Part shown: piece after piece, positions 51,477 through 60,848 of the stretch | Position numbering within the stretch: the stretch's first letter is position 1 | Layout of the letters: each line of letters starts with the position of its first letter | From: Methanocella sp. | GTDB lineage: Archaea; Halobacteriota; Methanocellia; Methanocellales; Methanocellaceae | Length of the DNA: 64,000 nucleotides | Assembly (NCBI RefSeq): GCF_035506375.1 | Contig: NZ_DATJPM010000038.1 | Location: 16,884-80,883, forward strand | Reading direction: 5' to 3' | Made by a program: the position numbers and the translations under genes | Notes under the pieces: generated by a model | Database searches by the model: none | Seen by the model: the letters and a program-made list of their open reading frames with translations, nothing else | What the model was told of the DNA's origin: nothing

Positions 51477-52298
51477 CTAGAGCCTCACGGGCACGCCCTT
51501 TGAGCGTAAATACTCTTTAGCCTGGCCGATCGTGTATTCCCCGTAATGGAATATGCTCGCGGCCAGCGCGGCGTCCGCGTCCGCGTATGAAAAAGCCTCG
51601 TACATGTGCTCGACGTTCCCGGCTCCCCCCGAGGCGATGACCGGGATTCTGACCGCATGGGATATGGCCCTCGTAATGGGCAGGTCATAGCCGTCCTTGG
51701 TGCCGTCAGTGTCCATGCTTGTCAGCATGATCTCACCGCTGCCCAGCTCCTCGACCTTTCTGGCCCACTCGATGGCGTCGATGCCCGTGGGCGTCCGGCC
51801 GCCGTAGATGACGACCTCGTACCAGGCCGGCCTCCCGGACTTGTTCTCTATGACGTTAACGGCGTTCGGGTCCCCGATATTAGTGTTGCTCCGGCAGTCG
51901 ATGGCGGCCACGATGCACTGGGCGCCGAAGATGTCCGAGGACTTTTTGATGAAAGAGGGGTCCTTGACAGCCGTCGTGTTCACGGTTATCTTGTCCGCCC
52001 CAGCCCGCAGGATAGACCGGATGTCTTCGATACTCTTGATGCCGCCGCCCACGGTCATGGGGATGAAGACCTCGTCGGCCGTGCGCTCGATGACGTCGAT
52101 CATGGTCTTCCGGCCCTCGTGCGAGGCGGTTATATCTAAGAAAACCAGCTCGTCCGCGCCCTGCTCGTTGTACCTTTTTGCAAGCTCGACGGGGTCCCCC
52201 GCGTTCCGCAGGTTGACGAACTCCACGCCCTTGACCACGCATCCGCCGCGTTCTCCCAAAACCACGTCCAGGCAGGGAATGACCCTCTTGGTGAGCAT
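51477..52298 (-). CDS. hisF: Imidazole glycerol phosphate synthase cyclase subunit HisF
   Basis: TIM-barrel protein of 273 residues that makes imidazole glycerol phosphate and AICAR from PRFAR and ammonia from HisH. Catalytic Asp residues are in PCLDV (Asp11) and AAIDCRSN; phosphate loops are VGGGIKS and ASGGAGN. Full length. No other his gene is nearby except possibly the MazG-like partner. Confidence 0.97.
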   Translation of the reverse strand: MLTKRVIPCLDVVLGERGGCVVKGVEFVNLRNAGDPVELAKRYNEQGADELVFLDITASHEGRKTMIDVIERTADEVFIPMTVGGGIKSIEDIRSILRAGADKITVNTTAVKDPSFIKKSSDIFGAQCIVAAIDCRSNTNIGDPNAVNVIENKSGRPAWYEVVIYGGRTPTGIDAIEWARKVEELGSGEIMLTSMDTDGTKDGYDLPITRAISHAVRIPVIASGGAGNVEHMYEAFSYADADAALAASIFHYGEYTIGQAKEYLRSKGVPVRL

Positions 52299-52346
52299 CA
52301 GGGGGTTTTATGTTGTGGTATGACTATATATTTAATGGTGAGCGGT

Positions 52347-52496
52347 ATGTTCGGCGGCCTTTTTGGACCCAAAGTCTGTGCGAACTGTAAAAAGCAGATC
52401 ACGGGTAAAGTGGAGAAGTACGGCGGCAAGTCCTTCTGCTCCACCCGGTGCATGGATATCTACCGCCATAAAGACCTTAACCGGCATGAAAAATAA
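52347..52496 (+). CDS. Small Cys-rich TRASH-like zinc protein
   Basis: A 49-residue protein: N-terminal MFGGLFGPKV, then C-x2-C...C-x3-C (CANCKKQITG, FCSTRCMDIYR). This spacing is that of TRASH/MYM-like metal-binding fingers. A GGTG site lies at 52337, and an in-frame ATG at 52335 is an alternative start. Divergent from hisF. Possible metal sensor or chaperone; unproven. Confidence 0.6.
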   Translation: MFGGLFGPKVCANCKKQITGKVEKYGGKSFCSTRCMDIYRHKDLNRHEK

Positions 52497-52509
52497 TAAG
52501 GGGCATCCG

Positions 52510-53211
52510 TTACCATACGCCCGGTATAAGCCTGTATTTGACCTTTTTTGTATAATCTAAGTACCCCGGGAGCTCCTTTTTCAGCGTCTCATCCTCGAGG
52601 GACGTCCGCAGCAACATCAATACGATGATGAGCGCCACCGGGACGAAAGCCCAGAGGGACCCCAGCGCCAGGGCCGTTCCCGGATAATACAGGAGCATGC
52701 TGGCATATCCGGGGTGCCGGACCCACCGGTAGGGCCCAGTCGTTGCCACCCGGTGCCCGCGGTCCTCCTGTATGCGGACGACGGCGGAAAAGTACCGGTT
52801 CGCCGTCATCGCCCAGATTATCACCAATCCGCCCACGGCCGCGAGCGCCAGGCCGGCAGCCTGGGCCCCGGGCGGGATTTCCTGGCTCCACCCCAGCCTC
52901 TTATCCAGGGCCGCGATGACGCAGATCGCCAGGGGAAGCCAGACGGAAATGAGGCTTGCCAGCGCCAGGTCCCATCGCTTGGAGCCTTCCTGGGGGCCCG
53001 AGCGTTCGGCCAGCAGTCCCGGGTCAAGCCGGTAAAGGACGGCGCCCGTCACAGCGACGAATACGAACATGAACACGATATAAGCCCAGCCCATGAGCCA
53101 GTCCAGGCGACCCGAGCCTTCGATGATGACGAGCGCTATGATCAGCAGGAATACGGAGTTCTTGACCGCCCAGACCATTACGCCCTTATGAACCTCTCCG
53201 GTTGTGGTCAC
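52510..53211 (-). CDS. ICMT/PEMT-like membrane methyltransferase
   Basis: Integral membrane protein of 233 residues with about six helices. The C-terminal motif GPYRWVRHPGYASMLLYYPGTALALGS followed by EDETLKKELPGYLDYTKKVKYRLIPGVW is the SAM-binding signature of isoprenylcysteine carboxyl methyltransferase and phospholipid methyltransferase relatives. Substrate unknown; in archaea a lipid or small molecule is more likely than a prenylated protein. GTG start. Confidence 0.8.
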   Translation of the reverse strand: MTTTGEVHKGVMVWAVKNSVFLLIIALVIIEGSGRLDWLMGWAYIVFMFVFVAVTGAVLYRLDPGLLAERSGPQEGSKRWDLALASLISVWLPLAICVIAALDKRLGWSQEIPPGAQAAGLALAAVGGLVIIWAMTANRYFSAVVRIQEDRGHRVATTGPYRWVRHPGYASMLLYYPGTALALGSLWAFVPVALIIVLMLLRTSLEDETLKKELPGYLDYTKKVKYRLIPGVW

Positions 53212-53517
53212 TCGCGATACCCCCGTATACTCAGGTCTGTGGTCGCCTCTGCCTTTCCATTGTTAAAATTAATGTCTTTGTTTCTCGCTTGACGATTTAT
53301 GAGTAACTTCTTCAGGTTCAATATACGATATACCATTTCCATGTCTCAGCCTCCATAGGGCTTACATGACCATGGCCCTCCTACGTGCCTTTCCCGGCAG
53401 GCGGGAACAGAAAATAAACCATTTACATATGGTTATATCCCATGCCGTACCAGTGGTAAAAGTAAAGGTAAAATCGTATGCTATATAAAGCTTTTTCAAA
53501 ATAGAAAAGTAAAAAGA
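53212..53517. other. 306-bp gap, no feature recognised
   Basis: Mixed composition with an AT-rich part next to 53480. It holds the promoter of the ICMT-like gene and the end of the next gene; no RNA or repeat was seen. Confidence 0.4.
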
Positions 53518-54567
53518 TCAGGCCGGCAGCGTCGGCGGCGGAGGCGTGAACCTCTCCGAGAACGCGACGGCGGACGGGTCGATATGCCGGAGCACGTCGA
53601 GCGAGTAGTACCGGAAGTACACCGCGATGGGCATCGATATGGCCAGTATGGCGAGGATGAACAGGGCCAGCACGACCAGGAGTACCAGGCCGATGAGCAC
53701 GGTGATAGCGATGCTGGTCTTTACCGCCGCGGCGGCGGCGAGGCCTCCGAGCACGAGGACCGCGATAAAGATGAGCGACACGGGCACCAGGATGATCAGC
53801 GAAACGATGCCGACCCCCAGCTCAAGGACCCAGCGCGTGATCACGTACACGCCGTACTGCTGCCAGTTCTTCTTAATGGAGGCCCAGAGCCATTTCCACG
53901 ACTCGACGATGCCCATGCCCTTGAAATATACCATGGGGGCCACGAAATCGTAGGTGAATCCGATGAATATTCCCATGGTCACGCAGAATATGATCATGAG
54001 AAGTATGAGCAGGCAGATGAGGCAGATAGCCAGTATCGTGGCAATGATGCCCGCGGCCGAGGCCGTTCCCATCTTTATCGCCAGTAATACCGCGAGGACG
54101 ACAACGACGATGAACGCAAGAACGACCGCCAGGGTAAATATGCCCGCCACCAGCGTGAAGACAAAGAGCCTCAGGCCCCTGCCCAGGTTCTCCATCATAG
54201 GCTTGATGACGTGCACGTCGCCCGAGGCGAGGTCCCGGATAAGGACGAATGAGAACACGTTGCGCAGGTAAGCGAATATCAGCGCGACGATGACGATGAG
54301 GACGGCCGCGATGATGAGCATCGTGATGACAGCGGGGTTGGAGAGGAGCGAGTTGATGGCATATCTTATGTTCGAGGCGTCCGATGATCCGGTATTATAG
54401 TTCATCGTATTGCTGAACTGGTTGCCTATGCGGCCCGACCCAATGCCCACGAAGAACACTATGACCATCAGCTTTAGCCACGTCCAGGCATTGAACGGCT
54501 CCAGGAGGAGTTTTTTAGTCTTCTCGAAGGCCGTTGAAATAGGCTTAAAAGCCCACCATTCTGTCAT
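53518..54567 (-). CDS. Multi-pass membrane protein, unknown
   Basis: Protein of 349 residues with about seven to eight strongly hydrophobic helices (for example FTLVAGIFTLAVVLAFIVVVVLAVLLAI). The N-terminus is amphipathic and positively charged (FEKTKKLLLEPFNAWTWLKLMVIVFFVG) and the C-terminus ends in a Pro-rich tail (FTPPPPTLPA). The segment PMVYFKGMGIVESWKWLWASIKKNW is a conserved-looking cytoplasmic loop. Resembles other uncharacterised archaeal membrane proteins. A shared TATA element (54617) may serve this gene and the small plus-strand frame. Confidence 0.65.
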   Translation of the reverse strand: MTEWWAFKPISTAFEKTKKLLLEPFNAWTWLKLMVIVFFVGIGSGRIGNQFSNTMNYNTGSSDASNIRYAINSLLSNPAVITMLIIAAVLIVIVALIFAYLRNVFSFVLIRDLASGDVHVIKPMMENLGRGLRLFVFTLVAGIFTLAVVLAFIVVVVLAVLLAIKMGTASAAGIIATILAICLICLLILLMIIFCVTMGIFIGFTYDFVAPMVYFKGMGIVESWKWLWASIKKNWQQYGVYVITRWVLELGVGIVSLIILVPVSLIFIAVLVLGGLAAAAAVKTSIAITVLIGLVLLVVLALFILAILAISMPIAVYFRYYSLDVLRHIDPSAVAFSERFTPPPPTLPA

Positions 54568-54649
54568 GCACTAACACCCATAATCGTATGGCTATACATG
54601 TTAATAACGCATTCGTTTATAAATATGTGATTGCCCGCTATGCTAAAAT

Positions 54650-54745
54650 ATGGGATCGGCGATATTCCATCTGTGTCTAACCCTCCTGTGGCTGATACCA
54701 TTTTCCGTCTACCTGCCTATTTTATTCCTGGCGATAGCGAAATAA
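54650..54745 (+). CDS. Possible 31-residue hydrophobic protein (leaderless)
   Basis: The frame MGSAIFHLCLTLLWLIPFSV... to AIAK is one membrane helix with a Lys end. A TATA-like TTTATAAATATG lies about 30 nt before the ATG, the distance expected for a leaderless archaeal transcript. It converges on the ATP synthase operon end. Short frames of this size arise by chance, so support is weak. Confidence 0.25.
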   Translation: MGSAIFHLCLTLLWLIPFSVYLPILFLAIAK

Positions 54746-54752
54746 AGGCGAT

Positions 54753-54893
54753 TCAGGTCATTAATAGCAAATAGGCGATGATCAGGTACCCGAGCACCAC
54801 CATGCCCAGCGAAATATACCAGAGCGCTTTAAAAATAAGAGAACGGCCCTCGGGTGTGTTCCAGAGCGCCGTGAATTTTTCCAGGATATGCAT
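54753..54893 (-). CDS. Small membrane protein at the end of the ATP synthase operon (AhaG-like)
   Basis: A 46-residue product beginning MHILEKFTALWNTPEGRS, with one membrane helix (ALWYISLGMVVLGYLIIAYLLL). Its ATG is 2 nt after the atpD stop. In Methanosarcina the ATP synthase operon ends with a small membrane-protein gene, ahaG, in the same place; sequence similarity is too short to prove, so the name is by position. Function of AhaG is not known. Confidence 0.6.
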   Translation of the reverse strand: MHILEKFTALWNTPEGRSLIFKALWYISLGMVVLGYLIIAYLLLMT

Positions 54894-54895
54894 AT

Positions 54896-55516
54896 CTAGT
54901 CTTTGACTTTCTTCAGGCGGAACGTGTTTTCGCGTTCCATCTCCTCGAGCCGGAGCTTTATGAACTGCTCAGCTTCGAGCTGCTCCGGGATCACCTTGAA
55001 CTCGAGAGCGTTCACCCTTCGCTTGGTCTTCTCGATGTCGTCCAGCAGCTTCTTCATGGCCGACTCGATCTCTGCGGAGATGATGATCTGCTCCACGAGC
55101 CGCTCGTAGGCCTGGGCCGCCTCGTCTATCCTGGAGCTGGTGTTGATGATGCCGTACCCGCGGTTCAGGATGGGCTTCTGCACGCCCGAGGACTCGATCT
55201 TGGGCACGATGACGCCCATCACGTTTTTACTCTCGAGGCTGATCTCCGGCTTCTCCGTCAGGGAGAACGCGGCGGACCTGACCGCCACGACGCCCTCCAC
55301 AGCCCGGGCAATGGCTATCTTGGTCGCCGCGTCGTCGTAGCTCTTCATGAGCTCGCTGCGGGCGTTCCGGGCCTTCTCCATGATCTCGAAGAACTCCAGG
55401 ATGAGCCCGTCCCGCTTCATCTTGAGCAGCTTGTGGCCGCTCTGCGACAGGACGATCTTCTTCTTCAACTCAAGCAGCTCGGAGCGAGTGGGCTTGATGT
55501 TGTCCTTAATAGCCAT
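54896..55516 (-). CDS. atpD: A-type ATP synthase subunit D
   Basis: Central-stalk protein of 206 residues forming a long antiparallel coiled coil inside the A3B3 head. Family start IKPTRSELLELKKKIVLSQSGHKLLKMKRDGLILEF and end ALEFKVIPEQLEAEQFIKLRLEEMERENTFRLKKVKD are typical. GGTGAA site; follows atpB by 10 nt. Confidence 0.96.
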   Translation of the reverse strand: MAIKDNIKPTRSELLELKKKIVLSQSGHKLLKMKRDGLILEFFEIMEKARNARSELMKSYDDAATKIAIARAVEGVVAVRSAAFSLTEKPEISLESKNVMGVIVPKIESSGVQKPILNRGYGIINTSSRIDEAAQAYERLVEQIIISAEIESAMKKLLDDIEKTKRRVNALEFKVIPEQLEAEQFIKLRLEEMERENTFRLKKVKD

Positions 55517-55526
55517 TCAGTTCACC

Positions 55527-56909
55527 TTATGCCGCGGCCTTCTTCTTCGCCGGGTGGTACTTGTCGATGTACTTGTTATCGATCTTGTTGAGCTCGGTTA
55601 TGGGCAGCGTCGAGAGCAGATCCCACATGAGGTCGAGGGTCTGCTCGATGCTCCGGTCCTCCTCGCGGCCCTGCCGGACCAGCCTGTCCTCGAAGATGTC
55701 GGCGAAATCCAGGAACTTCCGGTCTCTCTCGGAAAGGGCGTCCTTGCCGACGATGGCCACCAGGCCCCTCAGGTCCTTGCCTTCTGCATAGGCCGAGTAG
55801 CACTGGTCCGACACCGCCTTGTGGTCTTCCCTGGTCTTGCCGGAGCCTATGCCCAGGTTCATTAAACGGGATAGCGACGGGGACACGTTGATGGGCGGGT
55901 AAATGCCCTTGCGGTGCAGGTCTCTCTGGACCACGATCTGGCCCTCCGTGATGTACCCGGTCAGGTCGGGGATCGGATGGGTGATATCGTCGCCGGGCAT
56001 CGTCAGGATGGGCACCTGCGTGATGGAGCCCTTCTTGCCATCGATCATGCCGGCACGCTCGTAGAGCTGTGCCAGGTCGGTGTACATGTAGCCGGGGTAG
56101 CCACGCCTGCCGGGCACCTCTTCACGGGCGGCGCCGATCTGCCTCAGCGCCTCGCAGTAGTTGGTCATATCGGTGTAGATGACCAGCACGTGCATGTCGT
56201 TCTCGAATGCCAGGTACTCCGCGGTGGTAAGCGCCAGCCTCGGGGTGATGATACGCTCGATGGCCGGGTCGTCCGCAAGGTTCATGAAGACGACCGCCCT
56301 CTCCAGGGCGCCGGTCCTCTCGAAGTCCTGCATAAAGGTCTGTGCCTCTTCGGCGGTAATGCCCATCGCGCAGAACACGACGGCGAAAGGCTCGGTAGAG
56401 CCGACAACTTTCGCCTGACGGGCGATCTGCAGGGCGATCTCGTTGTGGGGCAGGCCCGAGCCCGAGAAGATGGGCAGCTTCTGGCCCCTGACCAGCGTGT
56501 TCATGCCGTCGATGGTCGAAATGCCGGTCTGGATGAAGTCCTTGGGCTGCCTCCGCGAGTACGGGTTGATGGCCGCGCCCACGATGTCCAGCCGCTTCTC
56601 GGGTATTATGGCGGGGCCGCCGTCAAGCGGGTCGCCCGAGCCCGAGAGGATGCGCCCGAGCATGTCCTTGCTCACGGGCATCTTGATCGCCTCGCCGAGG
56701 AACTTGACGCCGCACTCGCGGCTGATGCCTTCCGTGCCCTCGAAGACCTGTACGACGACGATGTCCTTCGAGGTGTCCAGCACCTGGCCCCTCTTGATGG
56801 TGCCGTCCCCGAGCTGTATGGACACGAGCTCGTTGTAGCTGACGGGCTCGGTCTTCTTGACGAACACCAGAGGCCCGGCGATCTCGCTGATTGTCTTATA
56901 TTCCTTCAT
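55527..56909 (-). CDS. atpB: A-type ATP synthase subunit B (regulatory)
   Basis: Non-catalytic head subunit of 460 residues. It has the B-type sequence ([36 protein letters not shown]) in which the P-loop is degenerate (SGSGLPHN), the usual feature of the regulatory subunit. C-terminal [16 protein letters not shown]. Its start follows the atpA stop directly behind GGAGGCGGC. Confidence 0.97.
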   Translation of the reverse strand: MKEYKTISEIAGPLVFVKKTEPVSYNELVSIQLGDGTIKRGQVLDTSKDIVVVQVFEGTEGISRECGVKFLGEAIKMPVSKDMLGRILSGSGDPLDGGPAIIPEKRLDIVGAAINPYSRRQPKDFIQTGISTIDGMNTLVRGQKLPIFSGSGLPHNEIALQIARQAKVVGSTEPFAVVFCAMGITAEEAQTFMQDFERTGALERAVVFMNLADDPAIERIITPRLALTTAEYLAFENDMHVLVIYTDMTNYCEALRQIGAAREEVPGRRGYPGYMYTDLAQLYERAGMIDGKKGSITQVPILTMPGDDITHPIPDLTGYITEGQIVVQRDLHRKGIYPPINVSPSLSRLMNLGIGSGKTREDHKAVSDQCYSAYAEGKDLRGLVAIVGKDALSERDRKFLDFADIFEDRLVRQGREEDRSIEQTLDLMWDLLSTLPITELNKIDNKYIDKYHPAKKKAAA

Positions 56910-58646
56910 TTATGCCGCCTCCAGGGCCTTGAACTCGGCTTTCATCTCGTTATCGATGTTGTTAAGGTACTTCTCGAAGTCCGGCTCGAACTTGACCTTG
57001 GCCAGGTCGTTCTTGGATTTTAACGACAGGATCTTAGGGATGGGCACTCCGGCCGCAAGCGCCTTCCTCGCCAGCCTGCCGAACGCTAATATCTCGCCCA
57101 TCATCATATACTGCTTCTTGAGGCTGCAGAACGTGTCGACCTCGTGGTAGGCGTTCTGCTGCAGGAAGTACTCTCTTATCATGCGGGCGATCTCGAGCGT
57201 AAGCTGCTGGTCTTCGGGAAGCGCGTCGGAGCCGACGAGCTGCACGATCTCCTGGAGCTCAGACTCTCTCTGCAGGAGCTCCATGGCCTCGGCTTTTAAT
57301 GCGTTCCAGTCGGCGCCTATGTTCTTCGTATACCACTCCTTCAGGCTGTCCTGGTACAGCGAGTAGCTGTTCAGCCAGTTGATGGCCGGGAAGTGTCTGC
57401 GCTGGGCTAATTTGGCGTCCAGCGCCCAGAAGACCTTGACGATACGGAGCGTGTTCTGCGTGACCGGCTCGGAGAAGTCTCCGCCGGGCGGGCTGACGGC
57501 GCCGATGACCGAGACGCTGCCTTCCTTGCCCATCTTGGTGATGACACGGCCCGATCTCTCGTAGAACTGGGATAATCGTGCCGCCAGGTATGCCGGATAG
57601 CCTTCTTCGCCGGGCATCTCCTCGAGACGGCTGGATATTTCACGCATGGCCTCGGCCCACCTGCTGGTGGAGTCGGCCATCAGCGAGACGCCGTAGCCCA
57701 TGTCACGGTAGTATTCCGCGATGGTGATGCCGGTATAAACGGAAGCCTCTCTTGCCGCGACGGGCATGTTGGAGGTGTTCGCGATGAGGACGGTCCTGTC
57801 CATGAGCGGATTGCCGCTCTTCGGGTCGGTTAAGTGGGGAAACTCGGAAAGCACTTCGGTCATCTCGTTGCCGCGCTCTCCGCAGCCGATGTAGACCACG
57901 ATCTCCGCGTCCGACCACTTGGCGAGCTGCTGCTGGGTGACGGTCTTGCCGCTGCCGAACGGGCCGGGGATGGCCGCCGTCCCGCCCTTGGCGATCGGGA
58001 ACAGGCAGTCCAGGATCCTCTGGCCGGTGACCAGCGGAATGTCGGGCCTGAGCTTTTCAGTGAAAGGCCTGGGCTTACGGACGGGCCACTTTTGCAGTAG
58101 CTTTATTTCCGTGCCGTCGGCTAAATGGCCGATGATCTCGTCGACGGTGAACTCGCCGGCCTTGATGTCCTTGATAGTGGTCTCGCCGACCAGCGGGGAC
58201 ACCATGACCTTGTGGACGATGCTCTTCGTCTCGGGTACCGTGCCGATGATGCTGCCTCCGGCGACCTTGTCGCCGGCTTTCACCGTGGGCGTGAACTGCC
58301 ACTTCTTATCGTGGGGCAGCCCGCTCGCCGTGACGCCACGCTCGATGAAGTTGCCCATCTTGTCTTTTAAAATGGGCAGCGGCCTCTGGATGCCGTCGTA
58401 GATGGACGTTAATAATCCCGGGCCGAGCTCAACGGACAGAGGCATGCCCGTGTTCTCCACGGGCTCGCCGGGCCTGAGGCCGGACGTGTCCTCGTAAACC
58501 TGAATGATGGTCTTATCATCGGCGATCTCGATGACCTCGCCCATGAGACCCTCCTTGCCGACCTTGGCCACGTCGTACATTCGGGCCTGGAGCCCGACGG
58601 CGGTGACGACCGGGCCGGCAACTCTGAATATTTCTCCTGTTTGCAA
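56910..58646 (-). CDS. atpA: A-type ATP synthase subunit A (catalytic)
   Basis: Catalytic head subunit of 578 residues. The P-loop is [11 protein letters not shown], preceded by the non-homologous insert typical of A/V-type A subunits (about residues 115-200); catalytic Glu is in [13 protein letters not shown]. The start is probably TTG 58646 ([14 protein letters not shown]) with a GGGTG site; TTG 58664 and GTG 58655 are also in frame. The chosen length equals that usual in Methanosarcina-type enzymes. Confidence 0.96.
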   Translation of the reverse strand: MQTGEIFRVAGPVVTAVGLQARMYDVAKVGKEGLMGEVIEIADDKTIIQVYEDTSGLRPGEPVENTGMPLSVELGPGLLTSIYDGIQRPLPILKDKMGNFIERGVTASGLPHDKKWQFTPTVKAGDKVAGGSIIGTVPETKSIVHKVMVSPLVGETTIKDIKAGEFTVDEIIGHLADGTEIKLLQKWPVRKPRPFTEKLRPDIPLVTGQRILDCLFPIAKGGTAAIPGPFGSGKTVTQQQLAKWSDAEIVVYIGCGERGNEMTEVLSEFPHLTDPKSGNPLMDRTVLIANTSNMPVAAREASVYTGITIAEYYRDMGYGVSLMADSTSRWAEAMREISSRLEEMPGEEGYPAYLAARLSQFYERSGRVITKMGKEGSVSVIGAVSPPGGDFSEPVTQNTLRIVKVFWALDAKLAQRRHFPAINWLNSYSLYQDSLKEWYTKNIGADWNALKAEAMELLQRESELQEIVQLVGSDALPEDQQLTLEIARMIREYFLQQNAYHEVDTFCSLKKQYMMMGEILAFGRLARKALAAGVPIPKILSLKSKNDLAKVKFEPDFEKYLNNIDNEMKAEFKALEAA

Positions 58647-58676
58647 GATAAACACCCTTTTCAATTACTATGATGA

Positions 58677-58979
58677 CTATTTCCACAGGTCGACGCCTAT
58701 GGCCCTCTTGATCTTATCCCGGAGGCCGCTCTCTTCCCGGCCGCCGATGGCGATGAACGTCGGCTCCACGGACTCGTCGACTATCTTCTGGAGCGCCGCG
58801 GGAAGTCTCTTCGCGTCGTCGGCGTGCAGCACCACGATGCCCACGCTATTATCGGACATGCACGCCCTGACCTTCTCCTCCAGGTCCTTATCGCTCGCCA
58901 CGTCGTAGGTCTTCCTCACTCCGGCAAGCCTGAACCCCGTCGTGAAATCGCTCTTACCAATGACCGCTATCTCCATCAT
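58677..58979 (-). CDS. atpF: A-type ATP synthase subunit F
   Basis: Protein of 100 residues with the Rossmann-like F fold (EIAVIGKSDFTTGFRLAGV, VGIVVLHADDAKRLP). It joins the central stalk with D and C. The start overlaps the atpC stop (ATGATG around TGA). Confidence 0.95.
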   Translation of the reverse strand: MMEIAVIGKSDFTTGFRLAGVRKTYDVASDKDLEEKVRACMSDNSVGIVVLHADDAKRLPAALQKIVDESVEPTFIAIGGREESGLRDKIKRAIGVDLWK

Positions 58980-60040
58980 ATCACCAGCTGGCTCTTGATG
59001 ACCTCGTCGCTGAGGTGGGACTCCTTGCCGCGGGCGATGATGCGAAGATTGTTGACCTCGGTGTTCTTCCGCACGATGTAGCCTAATATAGGCGTCACCG
59101 AGAGCGGGTAGAGGTGCGATATCTTCTCGCCGTCGGCGATGAGGGCCTTACGGAGCGCGATCTCGACCGAGTTGAGGGAGCCAGTTTCCTGCGACTTCTG
59201 AATGGCCGGCTGCAGCTCCTCCGGCAGCTTATATTCCTTGAGCATGCTCAGGAACTCGTTGTAGCTCGGCGCCTGCGCCAGCTTCCTCAGGTCGTCCATG
59301 CCGAACTTCGAGCCCCCCGGGATCATGTAGGCCGTGATCCTGTCCTGCTCGACGTTCTCCCGCTTGAGCCGGAAGAGGGTCCGGAGGTTAACGCTGTCGA
59401 TCTCGTGCTTGATGAAGTTGATGAAAAGCTCGTCCGCCTTCGAGTTGAGTATCTTGATCGACATGAGGTTCGCGTAGTATGTCCTATCGAGGGCGTTCTC
59501 GAACGCCGACAGCAAGTGGGTCTTATTGTACTCTTCAAGCGCCGCCGTGAGCGAGTCGTGGAATATGGTGCCGGCCAGCCCGTCGACCACGTCGGCGATA
59601 GTGTTCTTCCGGATGAGGTCGTTCAGCTTCTGCATGCTGAGGCTCCCCGCGGGCACGAGCGTCTCGCGGATCTCGTCCTCGGAGGCGCCGAAGCTTTTGC
59701 CCCGGAGGATGGTCTTGATGTTCCAGGTATCCCACCGGTTGAGGTACGAGCCGATGAGGAGCTTGAGGTCGCCCTCGCAGAAGCTCATGATATCGCGGAA
59801 GTCCCGCGCCAGGTTCAAGTTCAGCGCGTACTCCATCAGATCAATGCCGGCGTACTTCGTCGCCAGCTCGTCGATCTCGTCCTTATACTTGCTTTCGCCG
59901 ATGAAGCGGCTGATCTCGGGCAGGTCCATCTGCAGCATCTTCAGGTACGTATCCCGGGGGAACAGGAAGGCCTTGCGGGCCTTGACCCTGGCCGTCGCAT
60001 AGGGATAGTTACCCGCACCCGCGCTTCGCCTAAATAACAT
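58976..60040 (-). CDS. atpC: A-type ATP synthase subunit C
   Basis: Funnel-shaped helical protein of 354 residues linking the central stalk to the c-ring. Start NYPYATARVKARKAFLFPRDTYLKMLQMDLPEISRFIGE is typical; IKHEIDSVNLRTLFRLKRENV and LGYIVRKNTEVNNLRIIARGKE mark the repeated three-helix bundles. GGTGAT site. Confidence 0.96.
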   Translation of the reverse strand: MLFRRSAGAGNYPYATARVKARKAFLFPRDTYLKMLQMDLPEISRFIGESKYKDEIDELATKYAGIDLMEYALNLNLARDFRDIMSFCEGDLKLLIGSYLNRWDTWNIKTILRGKSFGASEDEIRETLVPAGSLSMQKLNDLIRKNTIADVVDGLAGTIFHDSLTAALEEYNKTHLLSAFENALDRTYYANLMSIKILNSKADELFINFIKHEIDSVNLRTLFRLKRENVEQDRITAYMIPGGSKFGMDDLRKLAQAPSYNEFLSMLKEYKLPEELQPAIQKSQETGSLNSVEIALRKALIADGEKISHLYPLSVTPILGYIVRKNTEVNNLRIIARGKESHLSDEVIKSQLVI

Positions 60041-60044
60041 TGGA

Positions 60045-60605
60045 TCACCTTGAGCCGAATAGAATGTCCGACACGGGCTTCATCTGCGCGTTCCAGACGT
60101 CGTCCACGATGGAGTCGAACGTGTAGTCGAGGTTGACGCTCCCATCCATGCTCGTAACGACGATGCCGCCGATGCACTTGATGTTGCCGCCGTACTCGTA
60201 GCCGGAATTCTTCACCAGCTCGGCGTCTCCGGCATTGGAGTATATTTTACCGGCCGGCACGTCTTTCCGGGCCAAATTTATGAGCTTATTTAATATATTA
60301 ACTTTCTTTTCTTTCGGCATGGCGGAAAGCCGCTTGACCAGGTCGGAACGCACCTCGCCGAGCACGTCCTTTTCGGCGTTGAGCTTGGACTTTTTCATGT
60401 CCAGCTTGGCGCTCGAGAGTTCCCTTTGCCTCATCTTCGATATGGCCTCGTCGGCACGCGCCATCTCGGTGTCGTACGCTTTTTTGGCCTCGGCTTCGGC
60501 CTCCTTTCTAATCGTGGACGCCTCCACCTGTGCCTTCCCGATGATGTCCTTGCTCTCGGCCTCGGCTTTATCAGAGATGTCCTTTACGACTCTGTCCAGT
60601 CCCAT
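60045..60605 (-). CDS. atpE: A-type ATP synthase subunit E
   Basis: Peripheral-stalk protein of 186 residues: long N-terminal helix (ISDKAEAESKDIIGKAQVEASTIRKEAEAEAK), then an alpha/beta head with GGIVVTSMDGSVNLDYTFDSIVD. Pairs with subunit H. GGTGAA site. Confidence 0.95.
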   Translation of the reverse strand: MGLDRVVKDISDKAEAESKDIIGKAQVEASTIRKEAEAEAKKAYDTEMARADEAISKMRQRELSSAKLDMKKSKLNAEKDVLGEVRSDLVKRLSAMPKEKKVNILNKLINLARKDVPAGKIYSNAGDAELVKNSGYEYGGNIKCIGGIVVTSMDGSVNLDYTFDSIVDDVWNAQMKPVSDILFGSR

Positions 60606-60629
60606 GGTAGGTTCACCTTTCAGAGCCGC

Positions 60630-60845
60630 TTATATGAACATCAGCAGGATAGCAATGACAAGTCCGAAAATGACGATTGTTTCCGGGATCACAGTAAATA
60701 TCAGGGCCTGGCCGAACAGCGAGCGGTCCTCGGCGATCGCGCCGACGGCGGCCGCGCCGATGTCCTTCTCCGCCATACCGGAGCCGATACCTGCTAATCC
60801 TACAGCTAAACCTGCGCCTATTGCGACTAATCCATCAACTGGCAT
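60630..60845 (-). CDS. atpK: A-type ATP synthase subunit K (c-ring proteolipid)
   Basis: Two-helix proteolipid of 71 residues: helix one GLVAIGAGLAVGLAGIGSGMAE, loop AVGAIAEDRSLFGQ, helix two ALIFTVIPETIVIFGLVIAILLMF with the ion-binding Glu55 in P-E-T. One hairpin per subunit gives a full set of ion sites. Whether H+ or Na+ is carried cannot be settled from these residues alone. Confidence 0.96.
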   Translation of the reverse strand: MPVDGLVAIGAGLAVGLAGIGSGMAEKDIGAAAVGAIAEDRSLFGQALIFTVIPETIVIFGLVIAILLMFI

Positions 60846-60848
60846 AGT

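Noticed and set aside
55914..57023. Long plus-strand frame opposite the ATP synthase genes
   Set aside because: Antisense shadow of atpB caused by high GC at third positions; Arg/His/Asp-rich low-quality protein.
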